The notes beneath the pieces were generated by a model, which was not told the origin of the DNA, searched no databases, and was given only the letters and a program-made list of their open reading frames with translations. 64,000 nt of DNA, taken from NCBI GenBank assembly GCA_000746765.1, contig JOSY01000033.1, positions 116,113 through 180,112 on the forward strand, in the 5' to 3' direction. The DNA is from Marine Group I thaumarchaeote SCGC AAA799-D11 (GTDB lineage Archaea; Thermoproteota; Nitrososphaeria; Nitrososphaerales; Nitrosopumilaceae). The position numbers and the translations under genes were made by a program. The first letter of the stretch is position 1. The number at the start of each line of letters is the position of its first letter. Below are positions 52,159-60,463 of the stretch, in pieces.

Positions 52159-53133
52159 ATGAGTATCCAGAAAAATAAAAACCAAACATTAGATTCTTTT
52201 TTATGTCCTGCCTCTAAGCAAAGTAATTCAACTCTACAAAATGTAGCAGATTTTGTTTCTGAACACAAGTTTCTCACAAATTGGATGGATATAGAATATC
52301 AGGGATGGACACTTCCTGCAACACATGAGCCACATGATTGGTGTGGGTTGTGGAAGACTATAGGATGTAATAGAACAGACTTGCATGAAAAACTAGGAAA
52401 AGGAAGATTAACTTATGTCAAGCAGTTTCGTCGTTCATGTTATCGTGCAAAATGCAAATCTTGTTACACAAATTGGATTGCAAGACAAGCTAATGTATCT
52501 ACAAGAAGAGTTGAAGCTTATTTTGAAAAATTAAAACAAAGACCAATTCATTTGATATTGGCAGTTCCTGAAAGTCAAAGGAGTCTACCAGTAAAACTCC
52601 TACGACAAAGAATGAGCCACATCCTCAAGATTGGAAATATCAAAGGAGGTTCTGTTGTCTTTCATCCATTTAGATTCAGTAAGACTCAGCATAGGTGGTA
52701 TGCATCTCCTCATTTTCATCTTGTGGGATTTGGGAAATCCTCAGACATCAAAAATGCATTTGGAAGATATGGGTGGTATGTCAAAGAAGCTGGAGAACGT
52801 GAATCAGTCTTTCAGACATTTTGCTATCTCTTGTCTCATTGTGGGGTTCAGAAGGGATACCAAGCAGTAACATGGTTTGGCAGTCTCTCTTATAGCAAAT
52901 TGCATGTTGAAAAAGAGCCTAGAATCACAAAATGCCCCTTATGTAACGGAGAATTTGAGGAAATTTACTATGAAGAATGGATTCATCCCATAATACCGCC
53001 TGATAAGCACTTTGAGGGAGCAGTAGATGGAGAAGGATGGCACAAGGTGTTTACTGGAGAGTATGAGGAGCCAAAATACGAATATGCTCCAACTAGGGAT
53101 TTGGATGAATTATTGAAAGGACTAGCAAATTAA
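52159..53133 (+). CDS. HUH-type replication-initiator-like protein
   Basis: The 324-aa protein has HFH at residues 185-187 in SPHFHLVGFG, the HUH metal motif of rolling-circle Rep proteins, preceded by RPIHLILAVPES (motif I-like). Candidate nucleophile tyrosines are Y204/Y207 in FGRYGWYVKE and Y223 in FCYLLSHCG. Cys pairs (CKSC, CPLC) suggest zinc binding. It fits a rolling-circle initiator or transposase-like nickase of an archaeal plasmid. Start ATG 52159. Confidence 0.62.
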   Translation: MSIQKNKNQTLDSFLCPASKQSNSTLQNVADFVSEHKFLTNWMDIEYQGWTLPATHEPHDWCGLWKTIGCNRTDLHEKLGKGRLTYVKQFRRSCYRAKCKSCYTNWIARQANVSTRRVEAYFEKLKQRPIHLILAVPESQRSLPVKLLRQRMSHILKIGNIKGGSVVFHPFRFSKTQHRWYASPHFHLVGFGKSSDIKNAFGRYGWYVKEAGERESVFQTFCYLLSHCGVQKGYQAVTWFGSLSYSKLHVEKEPRITKCPLCNGEFEEIYYEEWIHPIIPPDKHFEGAVDGEGWHKVFTGEYEEPKYEYAPTRDLDELLKGLAN

Positions 53134-53279
53134 GTCTAAATTTTGATTTAACAATAAGCAGTAACTATCAAGCCAATACTCGTTAATTGACTATTGGTCT
53201 GTGAACTAAAAGTATTAACCTGATTTACAACTCTTCGAATGACTAAATCCCTTAATACAAGTAAAATCTTGATGTTGAT

Positions 53280-53702
53280 ATGGGAAAATTTCAAAAAATA
53301 CTTGTTCCTCTAGATGGGTCTGCAAACTCTATGAGAGGATTAGATAAAGCAATATCTATTGCAAATGCAAGTGATGCTGAAATAACTGGATACTATGTAT
53401 TCCATTTGCCAGTTGCTGCTGGACTAAAATACACCAAAGCAATGAAAGATGAAGCACAAAAAAAAGCCGTAAAGGCAATTGGCCCTGCAATGCAAAAATG
53501 TGAACGTGCTGGTGCAAAATTCAAGTATGCAACCGGTGGCGGTAACACTGCTGCATAAATCATCAATGCATCTAAGAAAGGAAACTTTGACATGGTAGTA
53601 ATCGGTGCTAGAGGTATCGGTAATGCCAAAGAAACATTCCTTGGAAGTGTTTCAAATTCAGTCATGCATAAATCAAAAATCCCCGTACTGGTCGTCAAAT
53701 AG
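53280..53702 (+). pseudogene. Universal stress protein gene broken by an in-frame TAA
   Basis: The frame encodes a UspA protein: ILVPLDGSANSMRGLDKAI at the start, then an in-frame TAA at 53556-53558 (codon 93), after which the same frame continues IINASKKGNFDMVVIGARGIGNAKETFLGSVSNSVMHKSKIPVLVVK to a normal end. A single base change (GAA to TAA) would explain it, since a Glu is common at this position. The ATP-binding GxxG...S motif lies beyond the stop. Truncated protein, readthrough, or sequencing error remain possible. Confidence 0.85.
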
Positions 53703-53838
53703 ACTAGTTTCTTCATTTTATTTTGTTGCTGCATGATTTAGTATTCTTTAGTGCAAATTTTATTTGAAATGGCTTGAACTGTAAGAATTAGAATTAACCT
53801 ATGTCTAATTTTATCTTCAAGTCTGCGATTAAATCTGA

Positions 53839-54510
53839 TTAAGAACGCTTCTTAGTTAGATACATTATTCCTGTTATTGTCCCAATACCTGCTGCCATGT
53901 AAAATGGGAAAAATGCAAATACGTTTTTTGCAGGATCTCCTGACAAAAATTCTACACTCATAATACCTGAATTTGCTGCAGGAGGCTCTATGGATCCCTC
54001 CATTCCATGAACAGCATAAGATCCAATTGCAAATTCTCCGATGTCCAGATTAGTTACAACAATTCTTGCACCGTTATTCACTGTAAGTCCTGCTCTATCA
54101 GTAAAGGAGATAATTGATTTTGCCTCCGGGTACCAACCTCTTTCCAAGTCACTGTGAACTACAACATATCCTTCTTTTAGCGTCTGTACTGCAACCCAAA
54201 ACTTGTTGTCAGGAATTGATCCCATTCCAACTTCAACGAATCTGTCTTGTGATTCTGCATCATATAATCTCAAAACTGCATTTCCGTCAGGAATTGAATA
54301 GATTAGATTGTTATCAATTGTTACCTGCCAGCTAACAGCATGAATTTTATCAAATTTTACAATTGGGGCATCTCTTTGAGTAGTGTGAAATCCTGTTGCA
54401 GGAATTTCAATTGTATTTATGATTAGTGATGGATTTTTTACATCCTGAGCAAATGCGGGAGTTGTAAGAACACCTGAAAACAAAATTAGTACAAGTATAA
54501 TTTTAATCAA
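53839..54510 (-). CDS. Secreted or surface protein with C-terminal anchor, 223 aa
   Basis: Residues 1-21 are a signal peptide (ILVLILFSGVLTTPAFAQ) and 195-215 a transmembrane helix with a lysine end. The ectodomain is beta-rich (AVSWQVTIDNNLIYSIPDGNAVLRL). No family recognised; similar exported proteins are common near cupredoxins in thaumarchaea. Confidence 0.7.
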   Translation of the reverse strand: MIKIILVLILFSGVLTTPAFAQDVKNPSLIINTIEIPATGFHTTQRDAPIVKFDKIHAVSWQVTIDNNLIYSIPDGNAVLRLYDAESQDRFVEVGMGSIPDNKFWVAVQTLKEGYVVVHSDLERGWYPEAKSIISFTDRAGLTVNNGARIVVTNLDIGEFAIGSYAVHGMEGSIEPPAANSGIMSVEFLSGDPAKNVFAFFPFYMAAGIGTITGIMYLTKKRS

Positions 54511-54681
54511 TTAAATCATTACCATACATTTGATTCATTGTGGAGATACTCAACAAAAAAAATTGTATTGTTGTATATTTATGGTATCTCACAAATTAAA
54601 AAAGTTAGTACAACAATAAAACAAATATTTCTATAATGAAAAACGTATCAAATTAATAACTGATAATTACAAATCATATGA

Positions 54682-54885
54682 TTGCATTTAACTAGAAAAA
54701 CAAAAACAATAATTTTACTTGTTATAATTTGGACTGTGTCAACGTTACCTTTACCATGGATTGTTAACAATCCCGTTGTAAGTGAATCTGCATTTTACAC
54801 AATATTGGGAATTATTGCAATTGTTTCAATACCTTTTGTAATGCTAGGTGTTGTATGGCATCTAAAACCGGAATTAACAACTTGA
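54682..54885 (+). CDS. Two-helix membrane protein, 67 aa
   Basis: Starts with TTG at 54682 because the ATG at 54678 ends quickly in another frame. Helices at residues 8-26 (IILLVIIWTVSTLPLPWIV) and 38-58 (FYTILGIIAIVSIPFVMLGVV). Unknown function. Confidence 0.55.
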   Translation: MHLTRKTKTIILLVIIWTVSTLPLPWIVNNPVVSESAFYTILGIIAIVSIPFVMLGVVWHLKPELTT

Positions 54886-54925
54886 ATTAATAGTACAACA
54901 ACCAAAATTCCCTTTGCATTAAATT

Positions 54926-55141
54926 ATGGCAGAACAAAAAAACCATATGCCTTTTCTGTGCAAAGGAGTTTGCGAAAATTTCGTATCTGCATATGCGGTA
55001 TCTAAAAAATATCAAAATGGTTTCAAGCGTTGTAGTATTTGTAATGGGTTTTTTAAAATAGACAAATTTCGATGCCCGTGCTGTGGGGTAAAGCTTCGGA
55101 CTCAACCAAGACATGACAGTTCAAAAAAAGTCAATTATTGA
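54926..55141 (+). CDS. Micro zinc-ribbon protein of the CKGxC family (copy 3)
   Basis: The 71-aa protein has LCKGVCENF, CSICNGFFK and CPCCGVKLRTQPRHD, collinear with the copies at 7647-7844 and 51984-52154. The spacing of the three Cys groups and the terminal arginine-rich part are shared. Function unknown. Confidence 0.8.
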   Translation: MAEQKNHMPFLCKGVCENFVSAYAVSKKYQNGFKRCSICNGFFKIDKFRCPCCGVKLRTQPRHDSSKKVNY

Positions 55142-55176
55142 AAATTTGACTAAATTCACGCCTAAATTGGTATCAT

Positions 55177-55422
55177 TTAAGGATTCATAGCAGCTTCTCT
55201 TTCTTTATACTTTGTATCGATCATTGCGATAATCTTCTCTCCTTCTTTTGCAGCACATGGTCCAATGTTGATTGGAAATCCATCTTCCGTTTCTACAATA
55301 CATCCTTCTTGAGTATTTGCAATAATTGTGACTGATTCTGCAACTTCTGCAGGAGAAACATACCAAAATACATATCCTGATAGAATTGTTGCAGTGCAAA
55401 CAATTGCAATTACAATCATTAC
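55177..55422 (-). CDS. Membrane-anchored protein of unknown function, 81 aa
   Basis: An N-terminal transmembrane segment (IVIAIVCTATILSGYVFWYV) is followed by an outside domain with two Cys (EGCIVETEDG and GPCAAKEG) that may form a disulfide. ATG 55422 is preferred; a TTG at 55446 lies only 2 bp from the insertion sequence end. The transposon has replaced this gene's natural upstream region. Confidence 0.6.
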   Translation of the reverse strand, partial: VMIVIAIVCTATILSGYVFWYVSPAEVAESVTIIANTQEGCIVETEDGFPINIGPCAAKEGEKIIAMIDTKYKEREAAMNP

Positions 55423-55447
55423 AGAATATTTTGAATTTTCAAACAAT

Positions 55448-56511
55448 ATTGAGGCTTGGGCATAATTATTTCAAATTTTGATCCGTTTCTGAAAATAACT
55501 TGATGAAAAAAGCTAAGGATCATCACATGAGATGTTCATTGCGACATGACAAATCATGTAAAAATCCCCAGCAAGATAAGATGCGAGTCATTCCTTATTG
55601 GTGTTTTGTATATGCTTGGAACACTATCTCTGTATGAAGATGTCATACGACGTGGACGACCATATGTTTATCCAACTGTTATGATGTTACAACTACTCAT
55701 AATCAAAACATGGATGAGGATTCCAAGCAATAACATGCTACATTATTTTCTATCCCTTGACACATCACAGAACAGGAAAATACGAAGCATATGCAATTTG
55801 TACAATCTCCCAGACAGGAGAACATTTGACAGACGATTCAAAATCATTCCGCTCAAAGAAATTATTGGTACGATGGGCAGTGTGTTTCTGTCAGAAAAAA
55901 TAGTTGAGAATACAACTGCATCACTGGATAGTTCCCTGATAAAGGCAAAGGGTCCAGTCTGGCACAAATCCGATATGAAACAAAACAGAATTCCAATTGC
56001 CGGAATTGATATTCATGCAAGGTGGGGATTCTCAAAGACTAGGGGTTGGGTGTTTGGATACAAATTGCACATGTCATGTTCCACAGGAAAATTGATTGTT
56101 CCACTGTCAGCTGATTTTACCACTGCAAACATTGCAGACTGCCAGATGTACAGATCACTTGTAGATTCACTTGCAGGTATGTTACAGAACATAATAGCTG
56201 ATCCCGCATATGATGATGGAAAGTTGTACCAGTACAGCAAGGAAAATAATCTGAGATTGATTTGTCCGATAAAAAAGTATGATAGTACGCCGCCAGACAG
56301 ATTAAAGTTGGTTGAATTTTACGAATCAGTTGAGGGACAGGAAATATACTCGGATAGAAAGATATCCATAGAACCGCTCTTTGAGATACTCAAAAGTACG
56401 TTTGGTATTAGATTGTGTGACTGGCATGGAAAATCCAAGAATCGTAAAGCGTATGCTGTGCAATTAAATTCAGTCGGTTTTTTTTGAAATGAATTATGCC
56501 CAAGCCTCAAT
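55448..56511 (+). mobile_element. Insertion sequence with 20-bp inverted repeats (1064 bp)
   Basis: Perfect inverted repeats of 20 bp, attgaggcttgggcataatt at 55448-55467 and its complement at 56492-56511, followed by an extra near-perfect 8 bp (atttcaaa) with a one-base indel. One transposase gene lies inside. The exact ends may be a few bases inward; no certain target duplication was found. The right end is 30 bp from a cupredoxin gene. Confidence 0.85.
55546..56487 (+). CDS. DDE transposase (IS4/IS5 superfamily)
   Basis: The 313-aa enzyme has D in TTASLDSSLIKAKG, D in IIADPAYDDGKLY and E in KISIEPLFEILK, which matches Y(2)R(4)E(6)K, close to the IS5 signature. The N-terminal part (RRTFDRRFKIIPLK) has the expected DNA-binding helices. 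No frameshift or stop is present; the element looks intact. Confidence 0.87.
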   Translation: MTNHVKIPSKIRCESFLIGVLYMLGTLSLYEDVIRRGRPYVYPTVMMLQLLIIKTWMRIPSNNMLHYFLSLDTSQNRKIRSICNLYNLPDRRTFDRRFKIIPLKEIIGTMGSVFLSEKIVENTTASLDSSLIKAKGPVWHKSDMKQNRIPIAGIDIHARWGFSKTRGWVFGYKLHMSCSTGKLIVPLSADFTTANIADCQMYRSLVDSLAGMLQNIIADPAYDDGKLYQYSKENNLRLICPIKKYDSTPPDRLKLVEFYESVEGQEIYSDRKISIEPLFEILKSTFGIRLCDWHGKSKNRKAYAVQLNSVGFF

Positions 56512-56529
56512 TAATTAGAGTCTAATTAA
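56511..56529. promoter_or_regulatory. 19-bp perfect palindrome before the cupredoxin operon
   Basis: ttaattagagtctaattaa reads the same on both strands about the central g at 56520, ends 12 bp before the ATG at 56542 and abuts the insertion sequence. It resembles a dimeric regulator's operator. Confidence 0.45.
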
Positions 56530-56541
56530 TTTCGAAATTAT

Positions 56542-57552
56542 ATGAATGAAAAATTCATTGCATTTTTTATAGTTACAATAAGTGTGATGTTTGTTGGAAC
56601 TGCACAAAATTCTTTTGCAGAAGATTTTGTTGTAAGTATTCCCTATGGAGCGTTTAATCCCGAACTAAACACTCCTGCTGAAGTTTGGTATGATCCTCCA
56701 GAACTATCAATCACTGTTGGAGATACAGTAACTTGGACAAATGATGATAGAGAGGGACATACTGTCACAAGTGGATATGGTGCAGGAAGATTTGATTGGA
56801 TGGATACAAAAAATCTTGGAGAAGCAGATGGATTATTTGATAGTTTAAGATTCATGCCAGGGGAATCTTGGTCATATACATTTGAAAAAGAGGGAAGTTA
56901 CAATTATTTTTGTGTAATTCATCCATGGATGGAAGCAATTATTTTTGTAGATCCATACATTCCAGATTTCCCTCATGATGCTACAGGAAAAAAATATGAA
57001 TCATTTCCAACATTTCTTATAACTCCCGACAGATCAGTTGAGATAAATTTTTCATGGGAGCCACAAGTCATCAAAACACATGAAAAAGTAAATTTCATCT
57101 ATCGTTTTTATGATGCAGTATATGATCAGCCTTTAAGAAAATTAGAGTATGATATTGCTATTTTACAAAATAATGAGATACTATACAAAGACGAAAAAGC
57201 AGTTTCAGGTGCAGGAGGGGACTATAGACAATGGATATTTGAAGAGCCAGGCCCGATAATAGTAAAAATATCAAATATCAAGCCTTATGGCCAAGTAGCA
57301 GAATCTCAAATCAATCTCTCATATGATGCAACTGCCCGCTTGGGTGACTTTACTGCAATGGTTTATGATAATCCTGAAAAAAGAGTCACCACTGACAAAA
57401 TTGTTCAACCAAGAGAAACTTTACAATTCTATTATGAAATAGCTGTGGCAATAATTGTAGTTCCCGTAATAATGTTAGCAGTTTTGATTCTATACATGAA
57501 AACCAAAAAAAATCCTCCTAGTTATCCAGAAAGAAAAGCGAGTCCGGTGTAA
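56542..57552 (+). CDS. Secreted cupredoxin with C-terminal anchor
   Basis: Signal peptide at residues 1-26, then a plastocyanin domain (about 30-135) with copper ligands His in REGHTVTSG and Cys, His and Met in YNYFCVIHPWM. A second immunoglobulin-like domain (about 150-275) follows, and a transmembrane helix near 295-318 with a basic tail. Probably an outward-facing electron carrier. First gene of a three-gene operon with its neighbour at 3 bp. Confidence 0.9.
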   Translation: MNEKFIAFFIVTISVMFVGTAQNSFAEDFVVSIPYGAFNPELNTPAEVWYDPPELSITVGDTVTWTNDDREGHTVTSGYGAGRFDWMDTKNLGEADGLFDSLRFMPGESWSYTFEKEGSYNYFCVIHPWMEAIIFVDPYIPDFPHDATGKKYESFPTFLITPDRSVEINFSWEPQVIKTHEKVNFIYRFYDAVYDQPLRKLEYDIAILQNNEILYKDEKAVSGAGGDYRQWIFEEPGPIIVKISNIKPYGQVAESQINLSYDATARLGDFTAMVYDNPEKRVTTDKIVQPRETLQFYYEIAVAIIVVPVIMLAVLILYMKTKKNPPSYPERKASPV

Positions 57553-57554
57553 AA

Positions 57555-58214
57555 TTGAATTTAAATCAAGAAGTAAGAATAGTTAGATTGTCACTTGTCA
57601 TTGCAGTTGTTGCATCCACTATAGGATTTGTAGTTCTCTTTGTAGTCTATCCGTATGAAAATTCAGGCATATCATTAATGTCAGGATTTGGCAAAATCAC
57701 TGTACTTGATCCAAAACAACCATCAATTTTTGAGAACAATATGTATTATGACAATGATTTAGCATTTCAACTATCAAAACCAAATGATTCATGGAATATT
57801 AGTCAAGCATCCGAATCAATTAGTGCTCAAGAGATGGAATATCTAAAATCAAAAGGATATCTAGAGGGAGTGTATTTAGAAAAAGAATCTGACAAACTTT
57901 TTTTGATTTCAGTTTTTAATATGCAAACAGAAGATTTCCAATTAAAGGATTACGTGTCAAAACAAATTTCTTCAGTAAATTCTCAAAATAATATCAAAAT
58001 CCCAATTAAACAAATTTCCCAGTCAAATGACTGGGCATTATTAGCTTTTGACAGGGAAACAAATGATGAAGACAGTTATTCAGAACAATTGTTATTTTTA
58101 AAAGATAACAAATTATACATGCTTCAGTATTCTGGAAAATCACCTAACAATCTAACTACATTAGAAAAATCAGAACTTAATTTAGTTTTAGACTCATTTG
58201 AGGTGTCAAAATGA
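57555..58214 (+). CDS. Membrane-anchored protein of the cupredoxin operon, 219 aa
   Basis: Starts with TTG at 57555. Residues 10-32 are a signal anchor; the outside domain (FLISVFNMQTEDFQLKDYVSKQI, WALLAFDRET, LYMLQYSGKS) looks like a PsbP- or LpqN-like alpha/beta fold, unproven. The stop overlaps the next gene by 4 bp (ATGA). Confidence 0.68.
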   Translation: MNLNQEVRIVRLSLVIAVVASTIGFVVLFVVYPYENSGISLMSGFGKITVLDPKQPSIFENNMYYDNDLAFQLSKPNDSWNISQASESISAQEMEYLKSKGYLEGVYLEKESDKLFLISVFNMQTEDFQLKDYVSKQISSVNSQNNIKIPIKQISQSNDWALLAFDRETNDEDSYSEQLLFLKDNKLYMLQYSGKSPNNLTTLEKSELNLVLDSFEVSK

Positions 58215-59932
58215 AAAAGCTTTTGAGAATTATTTTGATGGGAATAATCATGACGAGTTTCATTCCTACGGCATTTGGGCACGGATTAGGCGGAGAAGTA
58301 CATCCACCAGTTACTTTGGACGGTAGGGATGTAATACTGTCAATTGATATTTCCCCGTCCGTCTTTGATCCTACTGAACCTGAACGATACATTTCAATAA
58401 ATCTCAAAGAGGCAAAAAATGAGGCTGTTGTAGAGCATGTGACATATGCATTTGAGATGATTAAAGATGGCGAGCAGATTTTTAGAAAACTGTTTCATGA
58501 TGATTTAGGAAATTTAACCATAAAAACAATCAATGACAATTCAAATGAAATCAAGATTGTTGGCGACAAGTCCCCTGCAATTGAAGCGTGGATGAGAACT
58601 GCCACAGATCCTGTAATAATGACAGGCCCTATTTTTAACTCTGGAGGACTCTATGAATACAAAGTAGAAATTCTGGCAGTTGATTCTGATTTCAAATTCC
58701 TTGATAAACGAATGGAATTAGTTGGTGCAATCAGTCTTGCAGAACACAGCACTTACGACGTAGTTGATTCAAAACAAGATACACATGAAGTAAGTGTGAT
58801 TTCTTATTTTGACACTGTTAATAATTTCAAATATGATTCAGACAAGATATCATTTTCTATGCCTTTTGATTGGAATCAAGATTTTGAACAACTAAGTGTG
58901 GTACATCAAGAAGTACGACTTGCTGAAGGTTTTTCAGAATTTCTTCATACAAAATATGAAGCAAAAGTAAATGGTATTTTATTACCTGCAACAGTTGTAA
59001 CCATTGATGATTATTCCCTAGATGGGAGAACAGTCCACATGGTCTTGAATAGAGAGGACTTGAGCCAAATCATGGAACAAGCAACACAACAATCAGACTC
59101 TCAAATGCATTTTGAAATAGGTGCCGGTGCCGGTGCAGGATTTCCTTTGCAGGCCGCAACTCCAGATTATAGATACAAAGTGCAATTATCTTGGGAGCCT
59201 GAAATAATCAATGCAGGCGAAGATGTTACATTCTTTTTACAAACAAATGAAATATTTACAGACAAGACTAAAAAAAATATTGAGTACGACCTAGAACTAT
59301 CTCAAGAAGAAAGACAGATCTACAAAGAACGTATTTCAGGCAATGTAAATACCGACAAAGTCGATCGTTTTGAGTACCGATTTTCACCTGAAGATGTTGG
59401 AACTATAAAATTAGCAATGTCTGAAATTGAGGGATTTCCCTTAGCAAATGTCAGTTTCTTGGTGGCAGTAAATGCACCTGATGTTTCAAAATTCCCTATG
59501 GAATTACAAAGTATTTCTGAATCTAATCCCGATGAAGGACAATATACTGTTGATCTTACATTGTTTCCAAACACATTAGATCTTGGAGAAGCTGAATTTG
59601 TAATGTCTTTTTATCAAAAAGATACTGGACTGACAACAGGTGATGTCACCTATGATTTTGTGTTAATTAAGAATGGCACTGAGATACACAGAAAATCTGG
59701 AATAGCAAACGGTGGCGGTACTTTTGAGAATTTTGTATTTGTAGAAAGAGAAGTAGGTGACGTTACAATAAGAGTTGAAAATATTGGAGGAACCGATGAA
59801 TTTGTTGAACTTCCTGTTAATGTTACTCCTGAATTCCCATTAGGTGTTTTAATCATATTTGCAATGATAATTACTATGATGATTGTTGTTTCAAAAACAA
59901 AACTTGCTAAAAATTTTCAAATTCAAATTTAG
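58211..59932 (+). CDS. Large surface protein with C-terminal PEF-type sorting signal
   Basis: The 573-aa protein has a signal peptide (1-25), several beta-rich immunoglobulin-like modules including two FSPEDVGTIKLAMSEIEGFPL-type repeats, and ends in VTPEFPLGVLIIFAMIITMMIV plus a basic tail. The PEF(P)LG motif before a terminal hydrophobic helix is the thaumarchaeal PEFG-type sorting signal, processed by an archaeosortase. Third gene of the cupredoxin operon. Confidence 0.78.
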   Translation: MKKLLRIILMGIIMTSFIPTAFGHGLGGEVHPPVTLDGRDVILSIDISPSVFDPTEPERYISINLKEAKNEAVVEHVTYAFEMIKDGEQIFRKLFHDDLGNLTIKTINDNSNEIKIVGDKSPAIEAWMRTATDPVIMTGPIFNSGGLYEYKVEILAVDSDFKFLDKRMELVGAISLAEHSTYDVVDSKQDTHEVSVISYFDTVNNFKYDSDKISFSMPFDWNQDFEQLSVVHQEVRLAEGFSEFLHTKYEAKVNGILLPATVVTIDDYSLDGRTVHMVLNREDLSQIMEQATQQSDSQMHFEIGAGAGAGFPLQAATPDYRYKVQLSWEPEIINAGEDVTFFLQTNEIFTDKTKKNIEYDLELSQEERQIYKERISGNVNTDKVDRFEYRFSPEDVGTIKLAMSEIEGFPLANVSFLVAVNAPDVSKFPMELQSISESNPDEGQYTVDLTLFPNTLDLGEAEFVMSFYQKDTGLTTGDVTYDFVLIKNGTEIHRKSGIANGGGTFENFVFVEREVGDVTIRVENIGGTDEFVELPVNVTPEFPLGVLIIFAMIITMMIVVSKTKLAKNFQIQI

Positions 59933-60052
59933 CAACACAAGAAATTTGAATTATTATAAAAACCAGCTGACGATTACTATCAATCTAAAATAATTGCTTA
60001 CAAAAAATAGTAGAACCATAAAATGATTAATGTTTTCAATTAGTTTAATTAA

Positions 60053-60457
60053 TTGTATTATGTTAGAATTTTATTGCAAATTTCAAGACTAACTAACAAA
60101 TCAAAATTTAAACTTCTTGGAGCTCTTGTGCTTGTAGGATTGGTAGTTCTTATTCCAATTACTAGTGAAAATTTTACTGATGAAAATAAAATTCACATTT
60201 CAATTCATATATCTTCAACACTTTTAGGAGTATTTCTTAGCATAGTTGCATTAGTTACTTATTTTGAATTTAAAACTACAAGACTATTCTTAGTGTTATG
60301 TGCATTTACTACAATTACTGCCGTAGAGATATTCTCAATAATTTCATTTGTATTATCTGAAATACCTCCCACTCCTGACTCCGATAGTTTGGTTACTCAT
60401 GGATTAATTTTTGCAATGCTTTCATTTTTTGCAATTGGAATATTCAGATCAGACTAG
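60053..60457 (+). CDS. Four-helix membrane protein, 134 aa
   Basis: Starts with TTG (60053 or the next in-frame TTG at 60074). Helices at about 24-40, 52-72, 78-100 and 112-130. Unknown function; it overlaps no neighbour and converges on the Vgb-like gene. Confidence 0.55.
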   Translation: MYYVRILLQISRLTNKSKFKLLGALVLVGLVVLIPITSENFTDENKIHISIHISSTLLGVFLSIVALVTYFEFKTTRLFLVLCAFTTITAVEIFSIISFVLSEIPPTPDSDSLVTHGLIFAMLSFFAIGIFRSD

Positions 60458-60463
60458 TTCCAA

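Larger units (their letters stand above)
49342..53133 (+). mobile_element. Probable integrated element next to tRNA-Thr
   Basis: The tRNA is followed by a tyrosine integrase, a winged-helix protein, two micro zinc-finger genes and a HUH-type replication-initiator-like gene, the gene set of small thaumarchaeal integrated plasmids/viruses. The right boundary is uncertain: no second copy of the tRNA 3' end was found by eye downstream. Confidence 0.6.

Noticed and set aside
53134..53279. Right attachment site of the tRNA-Thr element
   Set aside because: Inspected for a copy of the tRNA 3' end; only scattered short matches, none convincing.
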